Shown here one piece after another: positions 44,427 through 52,818 of a stretch of 64,000 bases of DNA. The notes beneath the pieces were generated by a model. That model had not been told where the DNA came from. It did no database searches and was given only the letters and a program-made list of their open reading frames with translations. The translations under genes and the position numbers were made by a program. Source of the stretch: Burkholderiales bacterium (GTDB taxonomy: Bacteria > Pseudomonadota > Gammaproteobacteria > Burkholderiales > SHXO01). Where the stretch lies: positions 122,742 through 186,741 of the forward strand of contig JADZGB010000040.1 of assembly GCA_020854105.1 (NCBI GenBank), in the 5' to 3' direction. Numbering within the stretch: position 1 is the stretch's first letter; the number at the start of each line of letters is the position of its first letter.

Positions 44427-45425
44427 ATGCCCACTTCGATCAAGCCGCTTCGCGTTCGCCTCGACCGCCTCACCCGCTTCGCCCTGTTCGCGTTCATCGC
44501 TGCCATCGGCCTCGCCCTGGTCGTCCCCGATGCGGAGGCTCGGCGCATGGGCGGGGGCAGGAGCTTCGGACGCCAGACCCAGCAGTCGGCGCCACCGTCC
44601 AAGCCGGTGCAGCGCGACAGCCTCGGTCAGCCCGCCGGCCAACCGGGTGCCAACCAGGCCAGCCCCGGCACGGCAGCCAAGCCCGCAGCGCAGGCGCCCG
44701 CCACCGGCAACCGCTTCCTGGGTCCGCTCGCCGGCCTGGCGGCCGGCCTCGGTATCGCGGCTCTGCTGTCGCACCTGGGCCTGATGGGGCCGCTGGCGGA
44801 GTTCCTCGCTGCAGCGCTGATGATCGGACTGCTCATGCTGGCAGGGCTGTTCGTCTGGCGCATGCTGCGCGGCGCCAGCCGCCAGGGCACGGCGAATGTC
44901 GGGCAGCGTCCGCTGGAACCGGTGTACCAGGCGCCGGCGGCGGCGCGCACACAGCTGCCGGCAGCGTCCGCTCGCCCCGGCAGCATCGCCGCCAGCCTGG
45001 GCGGAATCGGAGCGGCTGCCGCGTCGGTGGGCGGGGAGCGTGCACCGGGGGTGCCCGAGGATTTCGATATCAATGGCTTCCTGCGCAACGCCAAGCTGCA
45101 CTTCCATCGGCTGCAGGCGGCATGGGACCGCAAGGACGTGGACGACCTGAACGAGTTCACCACGCCGGAGGTGCTCGCCGAACTGCGCGTGCAGCTGGCA
45201 GAGGACGCACAGGACGGCGGGAGCAACGAGATCGTCGAACTGGACGCCGAACTGCTCGGCATCGAGGAAGGGGCGATCGACTACCTGGCCAGCGTGCGCT
45301 TCAGCGGCAGCATGCGCAGCGCCGATGCACCGGCGGGCGAGCCGTTCCAGGAGATCTGGAATCTGTCCAAGCGCAAGGATGGGCGCACCGGCTGGCTGCT
45401 TGCCGGCGTGCAGCAGGTTCACTGA
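44427..45425 (+). CDS. Tim44-like domain membrane protein
   Basis: 332 residues. A hydrophobic segment at about 17-32 ending DAEARRMGGGRSFGRQ is typical of bacterial Tim44-like proteins, followed by a Gln/Pro/Ala-rich linker and two helices (GLAAGLGIAALLSHLGLMG; FLAAALMIGLLMLAGLFV). The C-terminal Tim44 domain spans about 200-332: INGFLRNAKLHFHRLQAAWD, FTTPEVLAEL, then EIWNLSKRKDGRTGWLLAGV and QQVH. The domain has an NTF2-like fold and binds membranes in the mitochondrial import motor; its bacterial role is not known. AGGA precedes the ATG. Confidence 0.88.
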   Translation: MPTSIKPLRVRLDRLTRFALFAFIAAIGLALVVPDAEARRMGGGRSFGRQTQQSAPPSKPVQRDSLGQPAGQPGANQASPGTAAKPAAQAPATGNRFLGPLAGLAAGLGIAALLSHLGLMGPLAEFLAAALMIGLLMLAGLFVWRMLRGASRQGTANVGQRPLEPVYQAPAAARTQLPAASARPGSIAASLGGIGAAAASVGGERAPGVPEDFDINGFLRNAKLHFHRLQAAWDRKDVDDLNEFTTPEVLAELRVQLAEDAQDGGSNEIVELDAELLGIEEGAIDYLASVRFSGSMRSADAPAGEPFQEIWNLSKRKDGRTGWLLAGVQQVH

Positions 45426-45436
45426 TCGGGCATCCA

Positions 45437-45461
45437 GGCACCGGCGCGTGGCGCCGGTGCC
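45437..45461. terminator. 11-bp perfect hairpin after Tim44-like gene
   Basis: GGCACCGGCGC, loop GTG, GCGCCGGTGCC, starting 11 bp after the stop codon. There is no T run, so Rho-independent termination is uncertain; it may stabilise the 3' end of the mRNA. Confidence 0.55.
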
Positions 45462-45644
45462 CACCGTGCGGGTCGCCATGACCCGGGTGCGCACATCCTG
45501 CCCAGGTGCAAGGCCGGGCATGTAGAAGCTTCAGTCCCCGCCCCGGATTCTCCCTCCGGGCAGCCGATTCCTCCCGTCGACCCCGGGAGCGACGTTTGCT
45601 GACGACGCAATGATCTCTGCCACGTCGGCAGCCAGCTCCCGGAC

Positions 45645-47696
45645 ATGGACCCCGAACAACCGCAAATCAAATGCCCCGATCATCCGCCCCCGGCCGTCCA
45701 GACGCCTGAATCCCTCATCATCGACGAGTGCTGCCGCCTGCTGCTCGAATCCATCCGGGAGTACGCGATCTTCTGCCTGGATGCGAACGGAAAGGTCATC
45801 ACCTGGAGTGCCGGGGCCGAGGCGATCAAGGGCTACACGGCCGACGAGATCGTCGGGCGCCACTTCTCCGTCTTCTACCCGCCGGAGGCGATTGCCATCC
45901 ACTGGCCCGAGCAGGAGCTGGCCGCAGCCAGCGCCCAGGGCTGGTTCGAGGATCACGGCTGGCGCCTCCGCCGGGACGGCTCGCGCTTCTGGGCCAACGT
46001 GGTCATCCACCCCCTGCGCAAGTCCGACGGCACCCTGATCGGTTTCGCCAAGATCACCCGCGACCTCACCGAGCGCATGCGCCACGAGGAGTCGCTGCGC
46101 CAGAGCCAGGAGCGCTACCGGCTGGTGGTGGACGCGATCGCCGATCACGCCGTCGTCTCCCTGAACGGCGAGGGGCAGGTGGCGAGCTGGAACGCCGGGG
46201 CCGAGCGCATGTTCGGCTACCGGACCGCCGAGATCGTGGGCACGGATTCGGCGCACTTCTATCGCGACCAGGATGTCGCGGCCGCAATGCCCTCCCACGA
46301 TCTGCGTGACGCGGCCGCCGGCCGCTTCCAGCGCGATGGATGGCGGGTGCGCAAGGATGGCTCCCAGTTCTGGGCACAGATGGTGATGACCCCTCTGGTG
46401 GACGACCAGGACCGGCTGATCGGCTTTGCCCAGATCACCCGCGACCTCACCGAGGCGAGGCGGCTGCAGGTGCTCGAGGAGGCCGGTCATCGCAACGACG
46501 AATTCCTCGCCATGCTGGCGCACGAACTGCGCAATCCGCTCGCGCCGATCCGCAACGCGCTGGCGGTGGTGCGCAACCAGGATCTCACCGACCCCGTGAT
46601 GCAGCACTGCCTCGATACCATCGACCGGCAGGCAGCTCACCTCTCTCGCCTGGTCGATGACCTCGTGGACGTGAGTCGCGTGACCAGCGGCAAGATCAAC
46701 CTCCAGCGCCATCCGGTCGATCTCAAGACGGTGATCGCGCGCGCGGTGGAGGCGGCCGAGCCCTTCCTCGAGGCACGCAGCCACCGCCTGCAGCTCGATC
46801 TGTCTCCCGAGTCGGTGCAGCTCGCCGGGGACTTCGCGCGGCTGGCGCAGGTGCTGGTCAACCTGCTCGACAATGCCGCCAAGTTCACCCCGGACGGCGG
46901 ACAGATCAACATCGGCCTGCGGCGCGAGAGCCAGTTCGCGGTACTGAGCGTGAAGGACAATGGCATTGGCATGACGCGCGAGATGCGCGAGCGTGCGTTC
47001 GACCTGTTCGCGCAGGGCGAGCGCGGACTGGACCGTGCCGAGGGCGGGCTGGGCATCGGCCTGTCGCTGGTGCGCCGCATCGTGGACCTGCACGAGGGCA
47101 CGATCGAGGCAGTGAGCGCCGGTCCCGAAACAGGCAGCGAGTTCATCGTGCGCCTGCCGCTCACCACTCGGCGCGCGCTGACCACGGAGCGTGGCACACC
47201 GTCCCACGTCGCCGAGGGGCAGGAGCCACTGCGCATCCTGGTGGTGGACGACAACGTGGACTCCGCCGAGACCATGTCGATGCTGCTGCGCATCTGGGGC
47301 CATGCCGTGTGTGTCGCGCACAACGGCACCGAGGCGCTGCGCCTGGCGCGCAAGCACGCCCCGCACATGGTCCTGCTCGACATCGGTCTGCCCGGCATGG
47401 ACGGTTTCGAGGTCGCCCGCCGCCTGCGCAAGATCGGCAAGGCGCGCCGCGCGGTCCTGCTCGCCGTGACCGGATACTCGCAGCCGGACGACCGTCTGCA
47501 CGCTCTGGCGGCAGGGTTCGACGACTACCTGGTCAAGCCGGTGGATGCGGGCGAACTGCGCCAGCTGGTGGCGCGCGCGCAGCAGTCGGTACACCGCCAC
47601 GAGTGCGAGGCGCGTCGCCACACCTACCCGCCGATCCACACCGTCGCCTCGATGGCGAGCTGGCAGCCCGATTCCCCCGTGCGCTCGGCGCGCTGA
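45645..47696 (+). CDS. Hybrid sensor kinase: PAS-PAS-HisKA-HATPase-receiver
   Basis: 683 residues, no membrane segment. PAS 1 at about 30-145 (ITWSAGAEAIKGYTADEIVG), PAS 2 at about 155-270 (VASWNAGAERMFGYRTAEIVG), each followed by FAKITRDLTE or FAQITRDLTE. HisKA has His293 in AHELRNPLAPI; the ATPase has NLLDNAAKFTP, DNGIGM and GGLGIGLSL. The receiver at about 530-650 has Asp579 in LLDIGLPGMDG and VKPVD. The kinase probably phosphorylates its own receiver, then another partner via an Hpt protein not in this window. It lies 150 bp before a small unknown gene and a second hybrid kinase. Confidence 0.93.
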   Translation: MDPEQPQIKCPDHPPPAVQTPESLIIDECCRLLLESIREYAIFCLDANGKVITWSAGAEAIKGYTADEIVGRHFSVFYPPEAIAIHWPEQELAAASAQGWFEDHGWRLRRDGSRFWANVVIHPLRKSDGTLIGFAKITRDLTERMRHEESLRQSQERYRLVVDAIADHAVVSLNGEGQVASWNAGAERMFGYRTAEIVGTDSAHFYRDQDVAAAMPSHDLRDAAAGRFQRDGWRVRKDGSQFWAQMVMTPLVDDQDRLIGFAQITRDLTEARRLQVLEEAGHRNDEFLAMLAHELRNPLAPIRNALAVVRNQDLTDPVMQHCLDTIDRQAAHLSRLVDDLVDVSRVTSGKINLQRHPVDLKTVIARAVEAAEPFLEARSHRLQLDLSPESVQLAGDFARLAQVLVNLLDNAAKFTPDGGQINIGLRRESQFAVLSVKDNGIGMTREMRERAFDLFAQGERGLDRAEGGLGIGLSLVRRIVDLHEGTIEAVSAGPETGSEFIVRLPLTTRRALTTERGTPSHVAEGQEPLRILVVDDNVDSAETMSMLLRIWGHAVCVAHNGTEALRLARKHAPHMVLLDIGLPGMDGFEVARRLRKIGKARRAVLLAVTGYSQPDDRLHALAAGFDDYLVKPVDAGELRQLVARAQQSVHRHECEARRHTYPPIHTVASMASWQPDSPVRSAR

Positions 47697-47735
47697 GCCG
47701 CGCGCAGCGGAAAGTCCCGTTCCCGCCACCGTGAC

Positions 47736-47765
47736 GTGACAGGGCGCGGCGTGACAGGGCGCGGC
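47736..47765. repeat. 15-bp perfect tandem duplication
   Basis: GTGACAGGGCGCGGC at 47736-47750 is repeated exactly at 47751-47765, in the 151-bp spacer after the first hybrid kinase gene. Confidence 0.93.
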
Positions 47766-47847
47766 CTGGTCTGTACTGTGCGCTTCGCACCCTGATTGCT
47801 GCTTCGCTCGATCCGCGCCCCCAGGGCGCGTGGGCCAGGGAGACACC

Positions 47848-48159
47848 ATGCAATACCGCATCGTCGAGGACGGGCGCGATGGGCTTTGGCGCTGGATCGT
47901 GCTGGATCATGGCCGTGCCGTGGCGCGCTCGCTGGATGCCTTCGCCGACGCACAGAGCTGCCGCGACGGCCTGCAGCGCCTGTTCGACGCAGGCCCGCCG
48001 GGCGAATGGGACGGCGAGGGCCCCACGGTACCTGCACGTCATCCGGCGGGGGACGAGGAGGCCGGGCAGTTCGAGGATGTCGGGCTGAAGCGGGCGGAAA
48101 CCCCGGTCCCGCAGGAGGGAGAAGCCGAGCCGGCGCCGATGCCTCAGATCGGGCGCTGA
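47848..48159 (+). CDS. Small protein of unknown function between two hybrid kinases
   Basis: 103 residues. The first 50 (MQYRIVEDGRDGLWRWIVLD, then AFADAQSCRDGLQRLFDAG) look like a small beta-beta-alpha domain with a YRIVEDG-x-W-RWxV pattern; the second half is acidic and Pro-rich (EEAGQFEDVG, GEAEPAPMP). I do not recognise the family; a DUF1508-like fold is a guess. GGGAGACACC precedes the ATG. It lies between two hybrid kinases and may be a cofactor of that pathway. Confidence 0.6.
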   Translation: MQYRIVEDGRDGLWRWIVLDHGRAVARSLDAFADAQSCRDGLQRLFDAGPPGEWDGEGPTVPARHPAGDEEAGQFEDVGLKRAETPVPQEGEAEPAPMPQIGR

Positions 48160-48204
48160 CACCGGCCGCGCGGTGCCACGTAGCACGCACAGTGGAACGA
48201 GAAC

Positions 48205-49881
48205 ATGGAAAAGCGACCGTCGAACGTGTGGCCCAGGAATCGCACACCTGTCCCGGAGGGCGACGAGCATGGACGCCGCGAGCGGCGCGCCGGCGACGCC
48301 GTCGTGCGTTCGATCGAAGAGAAGCTGCGCGAGACGGAGGAGCGGCTCCGGGCCACCTTCGAGAACGCGCCCCTCGGGATCGCCGAGACCTCGCCCGAGG
48401 GCGTGCTGCTGCGGGTGAACGAGGGCTTCTGCCACATCGTCGGCTACGCGCGCGAGGAACTGGAGGGCTGCATGTTCCAGTCGATCACGCACCGGGACGA
48501 TCTGGCGCGCAACCTCGATCTGTTCCGCCGGCTCCTGGCAGGCGAGATCCCGCACTACGAAATGGAGAAGCGCTACGTGCGGCGCGACGGACAGGTGGTG
48601 TGGGCGCACCTGTTCGGCGCGCTGGTGCGCAACCGCGACGGCACGCCTGCCTATGGCGTCGCCGTGATCCAGGACATCAGCGAGCGCAAGCGGGCCGAGT
48701 CCGAGCGCGAGGCGCTGCTCGCGCGCGAGCAGGGCGCCCGCCGCCAGGCCGAGGAGGCGAGCCGCCTCAAGGACGAGTTCCTGGCCACCGTCTCGCACGA
48801 ACTGCGCACGCCGCTCAACGCCATCGTGGGCTGGAGCGCGGTGGCGCGCATGCACCAGTTCGAGCCGGCCGTTATCGTGCGCGCGCTGGAGACGATCGAG
48901 CGCAATGCGCGTGCACAGAAGCAGCTGATCGAGGATCTGCTGGACGTCTCGCGCATCATCACCGGCAAGCTCAAGCTGGAGATCACCGCGGTGGATCTGC
49001 GCACGCTGATGGAAGCGGCGCTCGAGACGGTGAAGGTGGCCGCTGAAGCCAAGGGCCTGCAGATACGCAGCGAGGTTGCCCCAGACGTGCCCGTGATCGC
49101 CGCCGATTTCACGCGCCTGCAGCAGGTCGTGTGGAACCTGCTCGCCAATGCGGTCAAGTTCACGCCCGCCGGGGGACGCGTGAACGTCACCGTCAGGCGC
49201 CTGGGGAACGAGGTGGATGTGTGCGTACGCGACAGCGGCCAGGGCATCGAGCCGCAGTTCCTGCCGTACGTGTTCGACCGGTTCCGGCAGCAGGACGGAT
49301 CGATCACCCGCCGCCACGGCGGCCTGGGCCTGGGACTGGCGATCGTGCGCCACGTTGCCGAACTGCACGGCGGACGCGTCAGCGCGCACAGCGAAGGCGA
49401 GGGACAGGGCGCCACCTTTCACGTCCTGCTGCCGGTGACGCGACCACCTCGGCCCAACACGATTGCGCCGGAGGCGGGCGGCAGTCTGGACAACCGCGAC
49501 ATGCTCGCCGGGCTCAGGCTGCTGGTCGTCGAGGACGAGCGTGACAGCCTGCAGATGCTCGGCGATCTCCTCTGCGCCTATGGTGCCGAAGTGACCCTTG
49601 CCGACAGTGCTGCCCGGGCGCTGGAGTGGCTGGGATGCGAACGCTTCGACCTGCTCCTGTGCGACATCGGCATGCCGGAGATGGACGGCTACGCCCTGAT
49701 GCGCGAGGTGCGGCGGCGCGAGGCCGGCAGCGGCTTCACCCTGCCGGCAGTGGCGCTCACCGCCTACGGCCGCGCCGAGGATCGGGTGCGCGCGCTCTCC
49801 GCCGGCTTCCAGAACCACGTGACCAAGCCGGTGGAGCCGGAGGAGCTGGCGCTGGTGGTGGCGCGCAGCGTGGTGCGCTAG
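48205..49881 (+). CDS. Hybrid sensor kinase: PAS-HisKA-HATPase-receiver
   Basis: 558 residues, cytoplasmic. A basic N-terminal stretch is followed by a PAS domain at about 40-165 (FENAPLGIAETSPEG; DISERKRAE), a coiled coil, HisKA with His198 in SHELRTPLNAIVGW, ATPase motifs NLLANAVKFTP, DSGQGI and GGLGLGLAI, and a receiver at about 440-555 with Asp487 in LCDIGMPEMDG and TKPVEPEE. Its HisKA and receiver arrangement resembles the upstream hybrid kinase, but only one PAS remains. No Hpt or output regulator follows; the next genes are on the opposite strand. Confidence 0.92.
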   Translation: MEKRPSNVWPRNRTPVPEGDEHGRRERRAGDAVVRSIEEKLRETEERLRATFENAPLGIAETSPEGVLLRVNEGFCHIVGYAREELEGCMFQSITHRDDLARNLDLFRRLLAGEIPHYEMEKRYVRRDGQVVWAHLFGALVRNRDGTPAYGVAVIQDISERKRAESEREALLAREQGARRQAEEASRLKDEFLATVSHELRTPLNAIVGWSAVARMHQFEPAVIVRALETIERNARAQKQLIEDLLDVSRIITGKLKLEITAVDLRTLMEAALETVKVAAEAKGLQIRSEVAPDVPVIAADFTRLQQVVWNLLANAVKFTPAGGRVNVTVRRLGNEVDVCVRDSGQGIEPQFLPYVFDRFRQQDGSITRRHGGLGLGLAIVRHVAELHGGRVSAHSEGEGQGATFHVLLPVTRPPRPNTIAPEAGGSLDNRDMLAGLRLLVVEDERDSLQMLGDLLCAYGAEVTLADSAARALEWLGCERFDLLLCDIGMPEMDGYALMREVRRREAGSGFTLPAVALTAYGRAEDRVRALSAGFQNHVTKPVEPEELALVVARSVVR

Positions 49882-49980
49882 CGCAATCCCTGTACCAGTC
49901 CCGGTCCATTCACGCGCGTGGCATCTGGTCCCGCGCGGATCGGAGCTTGCGGTCCGATCGCGTGGACTGCCCGGCTGGGA

Positions 49981-50028
49981 CGTTCAGACTGGAATGTTCC
50001 CGTTCAGGTATTCCGGTTCAGCTGTTCC
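49981..50028. repeat. Imperfect 14-20 bp tandem repeat
   Basis: CGTTCAGACTGGAATGTTCC, CGTTCAGGTATTCC and GGTTCAGCTGTTCC stand head to tail at 49981, 50001 and 50015. The array covers the last codons of the minus-strand membrane protein and the spacer after the second hybrid kinase. Confidence 0.7.
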
Positions 50029-50440
50029 GGCGCTGCCATGCACCGATGACGGCGAGCGCGACGCAGATCGCCGCCACCGCCGCGATGCCGATCGGTGACA
50101 ATGCCGCGTGCGCTGCCAGCAGCAGGAGTGCGCCGAGGGCGGCCGTCGCCAGGTTGGCGTTGGCGATCCAGGCCCGCAGCCGCCCGAGGCGGCCGTGCGA
50201 GCGCGCGACCAGCACGGTGTCGATGGCGAAGACGATCAGCGCGAGCCCGAGCACGCGCAGCACGCTGCCCGGATCGGCGCCGAGCAGGGTGTCGAGCGCC
50301 GGCATGGTCAGACGCGCGACGTCCGGACCGAACAGTGCGAGCTCGAGTCCGACCAGCACATCGGCACCAGCACCAAGATGGAAGGGAAGCGACGAACGCG
50401 AGGTGCCGGAAACGGGAACGGACTGGGTGAGTGTGGTCAT
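50018..50440 (-). CDS. Four-helix membrane protein, unknown
   Basis: 140 residues with four hydrophobic helices, the second being VLRVLGLALIVFAIDTVLVA, then ANLATAALGALLLLAAHAAL and GIAAVAAICVALAVIGAW. The first 25 residues are polar. I do not recognise a family. It is divergent from the XRE regulator with a 115-bp spacer, the usual layout of a regulator and its target. Confidence 0.65.
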   Translation of the reverse strand: MTTLTQSVPVSGTSRSSLPFHLGAGADVLVGLELALFGPDVARLTMPALDTLLGADPGSVLRVLGLALIVFAIDTVLVARSHGRLGRLRAWIANANLATAALGALLLLAAHAALSPIGIAAVAAICVALAVIGAWQRRNS

Positions 50441-50555
50441 GACTGCCTCCGTTGGGTTGACGACGTTGCGAGGCCATGGTCACGCGCACGGTGCACGGCC
50501 GCAATTACGTCCCGGGTAGTTGCCGGGAAGCGGCAAGAGGAGGGATAACGCGCTC

Positions 50556-51380
50556 ATGGATACCGGCACATCGGCAACGGCGATCGGTGCAGCAGGCTTC
50601 GGGGGCATGCTGCGCGAATGGCGCCGCATGCGCGGCAGCAGCCAGCTCGATCTCGCGCTGCATTGCGGACTGTCGCAGCGCCACCTGAGCTTCCTCGAGT
50701 CGGGCCGCAGCCGGCCCAGCCGCGGCATGGTCCTGCATCTGGCCTCGGCGCTGGACGTGCCGCTGCGCGAGCAGAACACGATGCTGCTCGCGGCCGGATT
50801 CGCGCCCGTGTTCAGGCAGCGCAGCCTGGATGCGCCCGACATGCAGCCGATCGACCGCGCCCTCGACCATGTCCTGGGTCAGCAGGAGCCCTATCCGGCC
50901 ATCGTCATCGATGCCCTGCACACCATCGTGCGCGCCAACCGCGCGCTCCTGACGCTGATGGGATTTCTCACCGGCGGCGCCGCACTGCCGGCCCCGCTCA
51001 ACGCGGTCGAGGCGATCCTGCGGCCCGACATGCTGCGCGGCGCAGTCGAGAACTGGGCCGAGGTTGCCGCGTGGATGGCGCGGCGCCTGCGCGCCGAGGC
51101 GCTGCTTGAGGGCGCGGATGCAGCCGCACGCTCCCTGCTCGAGCGGGTGTTGCCGCTGCCCGGCGTGGCGCAGGCGGCCGCATCGCTGCGCGCGGACCAT
51201 GACCTGCCACCCACGCTGGTGCTGTGGCTGCGGCGCGGCGACACGCGGCTGGGATTGTTCTCGATGATCGCCACGGTCGGCACGCCGCTGGACGTGGCCT
51301 TGCAGGGGCTGCGACTGGAACTGTTCTTTCCCGCCGACGACGCGACGGCGCAATGGTTCAGGCGGGAAGTGGCGGACTGA
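50556..51380 (+). CDS. XRE-family regulator with MmyB-like C-terminal domain
   Basis: 274 residues. N-terminal helix-turn-helix: LREWRRMRGSSQLDLALHCG, then LSQRHLSFLESGRSRPSRGM, the SQRHLSFLExGRxxPSR string being the mark of the MmyB-type group. The C-terminal ligand domain runs from about residue 100 (YPAIVIDALHTIVRANRAL) to the end (GTPLDVALQGLRLELFFPAD, then WFR). In Streptomyces MmyB this PAS-like domain binds a fatty acid. It likely represses or activates the divergent membrane-protein gene. I use the ATG at 50556; an in-frame TTG at 50520 is possible. Confidence 0.87.
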   Translation: MDTGTSATAIGAAGFGGMLREWRRMRGSSQLDLALHCGLSQRHLSFLESGRSRPSRGMVLHLASALDVPLREQNTMLLAAGFAPVFRQRSLDAPDMQPIDRALDHVLGQQEPYPAIVIDALHTIVRANRALLTLMGFLTGGAALPAPLNAVEAILRPDMLRGAVENWAEVAAWMARRLRAEALLEGADAAARSLLERVLPLPGVAQAAASLRADHDLPPTLVLWLRRGDTRLGLFSMIATVGTPLDVALQGLRLELFFPADDATAQWFRREVAD

Positions 51381-51398
51381 GCACGTTCCGGCTGCAGC

Positions 51399-51429
51399 GC
51401 CCCGCGCCGGCACGGCGCCGGCGCGGGGC
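51399..51429. terminator. Bidirectional hairpin between convergent genes
   Basis: GCCCCGCGCCGG, loop CACGGCG, CCGGCGCGGGGC: a perfect 12-bp stem between the stops of the XRE gene and the convergent beta-propeller gene. It has no T run but its position fits a shared terminator. Confidence 0.65.
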
Positions 51430-51437
51430 AGGGTGCA

Positions 51438-52523
51438 TCACTTCGGCATGTCGAGGCTGCCGATGGACTTGGGATAGGTCACGATGCCCCAGGGCAGCTT
51501 CTTGTCCTCGATGGTCTTCACCGGCTCCAGCGTCCTGGCATCCACCACGTGGATATCGTGCGAGCGGCCGCACGCAACCAGGATGTGGCTCTCGTCCGGG
51601 GTGTAGGTGAAGTGCCAGCAGCGGTCGCCGACGGGGATCTCCTTGATCGGCTGCCACGTCTTGGTGTCGAACACCTGCAGCGCCTTGCCCTTGGCGAGTG
51701 CCACGAACAGGCGATCGCCACTGCGATCGAACATCAGCCCGTATGGCACCGCGCCGGTCGGCACCACCTTCGTGACGTTGAACTTGCCGTCCAGGACCAC
51801 GAGCTTGTTGCCGTACTCGAGCGTGGCGGCGTACCACTTGCCGCTCGGGTGCATCTTGACGCCGCGCGGGCGGTTGCCGTACTTCTTGGTGTCGATCTTC
51901 TTCACCAGCTTGCCCGTCTGGATGTCGTGCACGCTGAGGTTCTCGTCGGCCTCGTTGGTGATGATGATCTTCTTGCCGTCCGCCGAGAACTCGATGCCTT
52001 CGGTCTCCATGCCGCCGACGATCTCGCGCACCTTCTCGCCCTTCTTCAGGTCGACCACCGCGATGCGGGCCGGCTCCTCGCCTTCCGCCTCGCGCTTCTT
52101 CTGAAGCTCGAGCGCCTCCTGCGAGCCGGGTGCCGGAGGCGGGCCGCCCTCGGACGCCGGCTCGAACGAGACGAACGCGTAGTCGCCGCGCACGCGCACG
52201 AACTCCGGGTTCTCGCCGATGGGCACACGCTTGACGAGCTGGCCGCTGACGCGGTCGATGATGGCCAGATCGCCGCTGTCGCGGTTGGCGCTGACCAGGT
52301 ACTTGCCATCCGCGGTCACGCCGATGCCGCGCGGCGAGCCGCCGCCGGCGTCGATCTGCCCCGATGGTTCCATCGTGGCGAGATCGATGATGGTGATCTC
52401 GCCGTTCTGATTGCTGACATAGGCGACGCCCTTGCCGGAATCGGCCATGGCTGGACCGGCCAGCATGGCCACAGTCAGTGCGGCGCCGGCAAATGCCGGG
52501 TGGGTCGCGGTCAGAAACTTCAT
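51438..52523 (-). CDS. Periplasmic YVTN-type seven-bladed beta-propeller protein
   Basis: 361 residues with a signal peptide (FAGAALTVAMLAGPAMADS). Blades repeat the YVTN pattern: VAYVSNQNGEITIIDLATM, SPRGIGVTADGKYLVSANR, IEFSADGKKIIITNEADE, LMFDRSGDRLFVALAKGK, PDESHILVACGRSHDIHV. A charged insert at about residues 125-150 (QEALELQKKREAEGEEP) stands between blades. Such proteins are found near PQQ-dehydrogenase and cytochrome genes as periplasmic scaffolds; there is no catalytic motif. GAGGAG precedes the start. It is divergent from the persulfide dioxygenase gene across 295 bp. Confidence 0.85.
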   Translation of the reverse strand: MKFLTATHPAFAGAALTVAMLAGPAMADSGKGVAYVSNQNGEITIIDLATMEPSGQIDAGGGSPRGIGVTADGKYLVSANRDSGDLAIIDRVSGQLVKRVPIGENPEFVRVRGDYAFVSFEPASEGGPPPAPGSQEALELQKKREAEGEEPARIAVVDLKKGEKVREIVGGMETEGIEFSADGKKIIITNEADENLSVHDIQTGKLVKKIDTKKYGNRPRGVKMHPSGKWYAATLEYGNKLVVLDGKFNVTKVVPTGAVPYGLMFDRSGDRLFVALAKGKALQVFDTKTWQPIKEIPVGDRCWHFTYTPDESHILVACGRSHDIHVVDARTLEPVKTIEDKKLPWGIVTYPKSIGSLDMPK

Positions 52524-52691
52524 CGAGTGCGCTCCTCGGGTTGTAGTGGAATGCCGGTGATCCACCGGAACGAAAGTTTGAAACCCGTCAGGGTATTCGG
52601 TTCGTCCCGGTGGCGGATATGGGAAAAACTCCTGTGCGGGCCGGCCCGTTGACAGGCCGGGCGCGGCAGGCGAAGCCGGGATGTTACCCGC

Positions 52692-52717
52692 TGGCTGCCG
52701 GACGTGGCTGCCGGATG
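52692..52717. repeat. 13-bp tandem duplication in divergent spacer
   Basis: TGGCTGCCGGACG at 52692 and TGGCTGCCGGATG at 52705, with a third degenerate unit (TGGCGCCCGGGTA). It lies in the 295-bp region between the beta-propeller and persulfide dioxygenase genes, which otherwise holds only promoter-type sequence. Confidence 0.85.
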
Positions 52718-52818
52718 TGGCGCCCGGGTACGGCCGATCGCAACCGCCGCCACCGGCATTCGACGCTTCCCGCGCCAGCGGCGATAATCGCCGCACACGC
52801 ATCGAGGCAGGGACGCCC

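Noticed and set aside
47533..49818. 761-residue minus-strand reading across the second hybrid kinase
   Set aside because: Antisense of a complete kinase with all motifs in frame on the plus strand.
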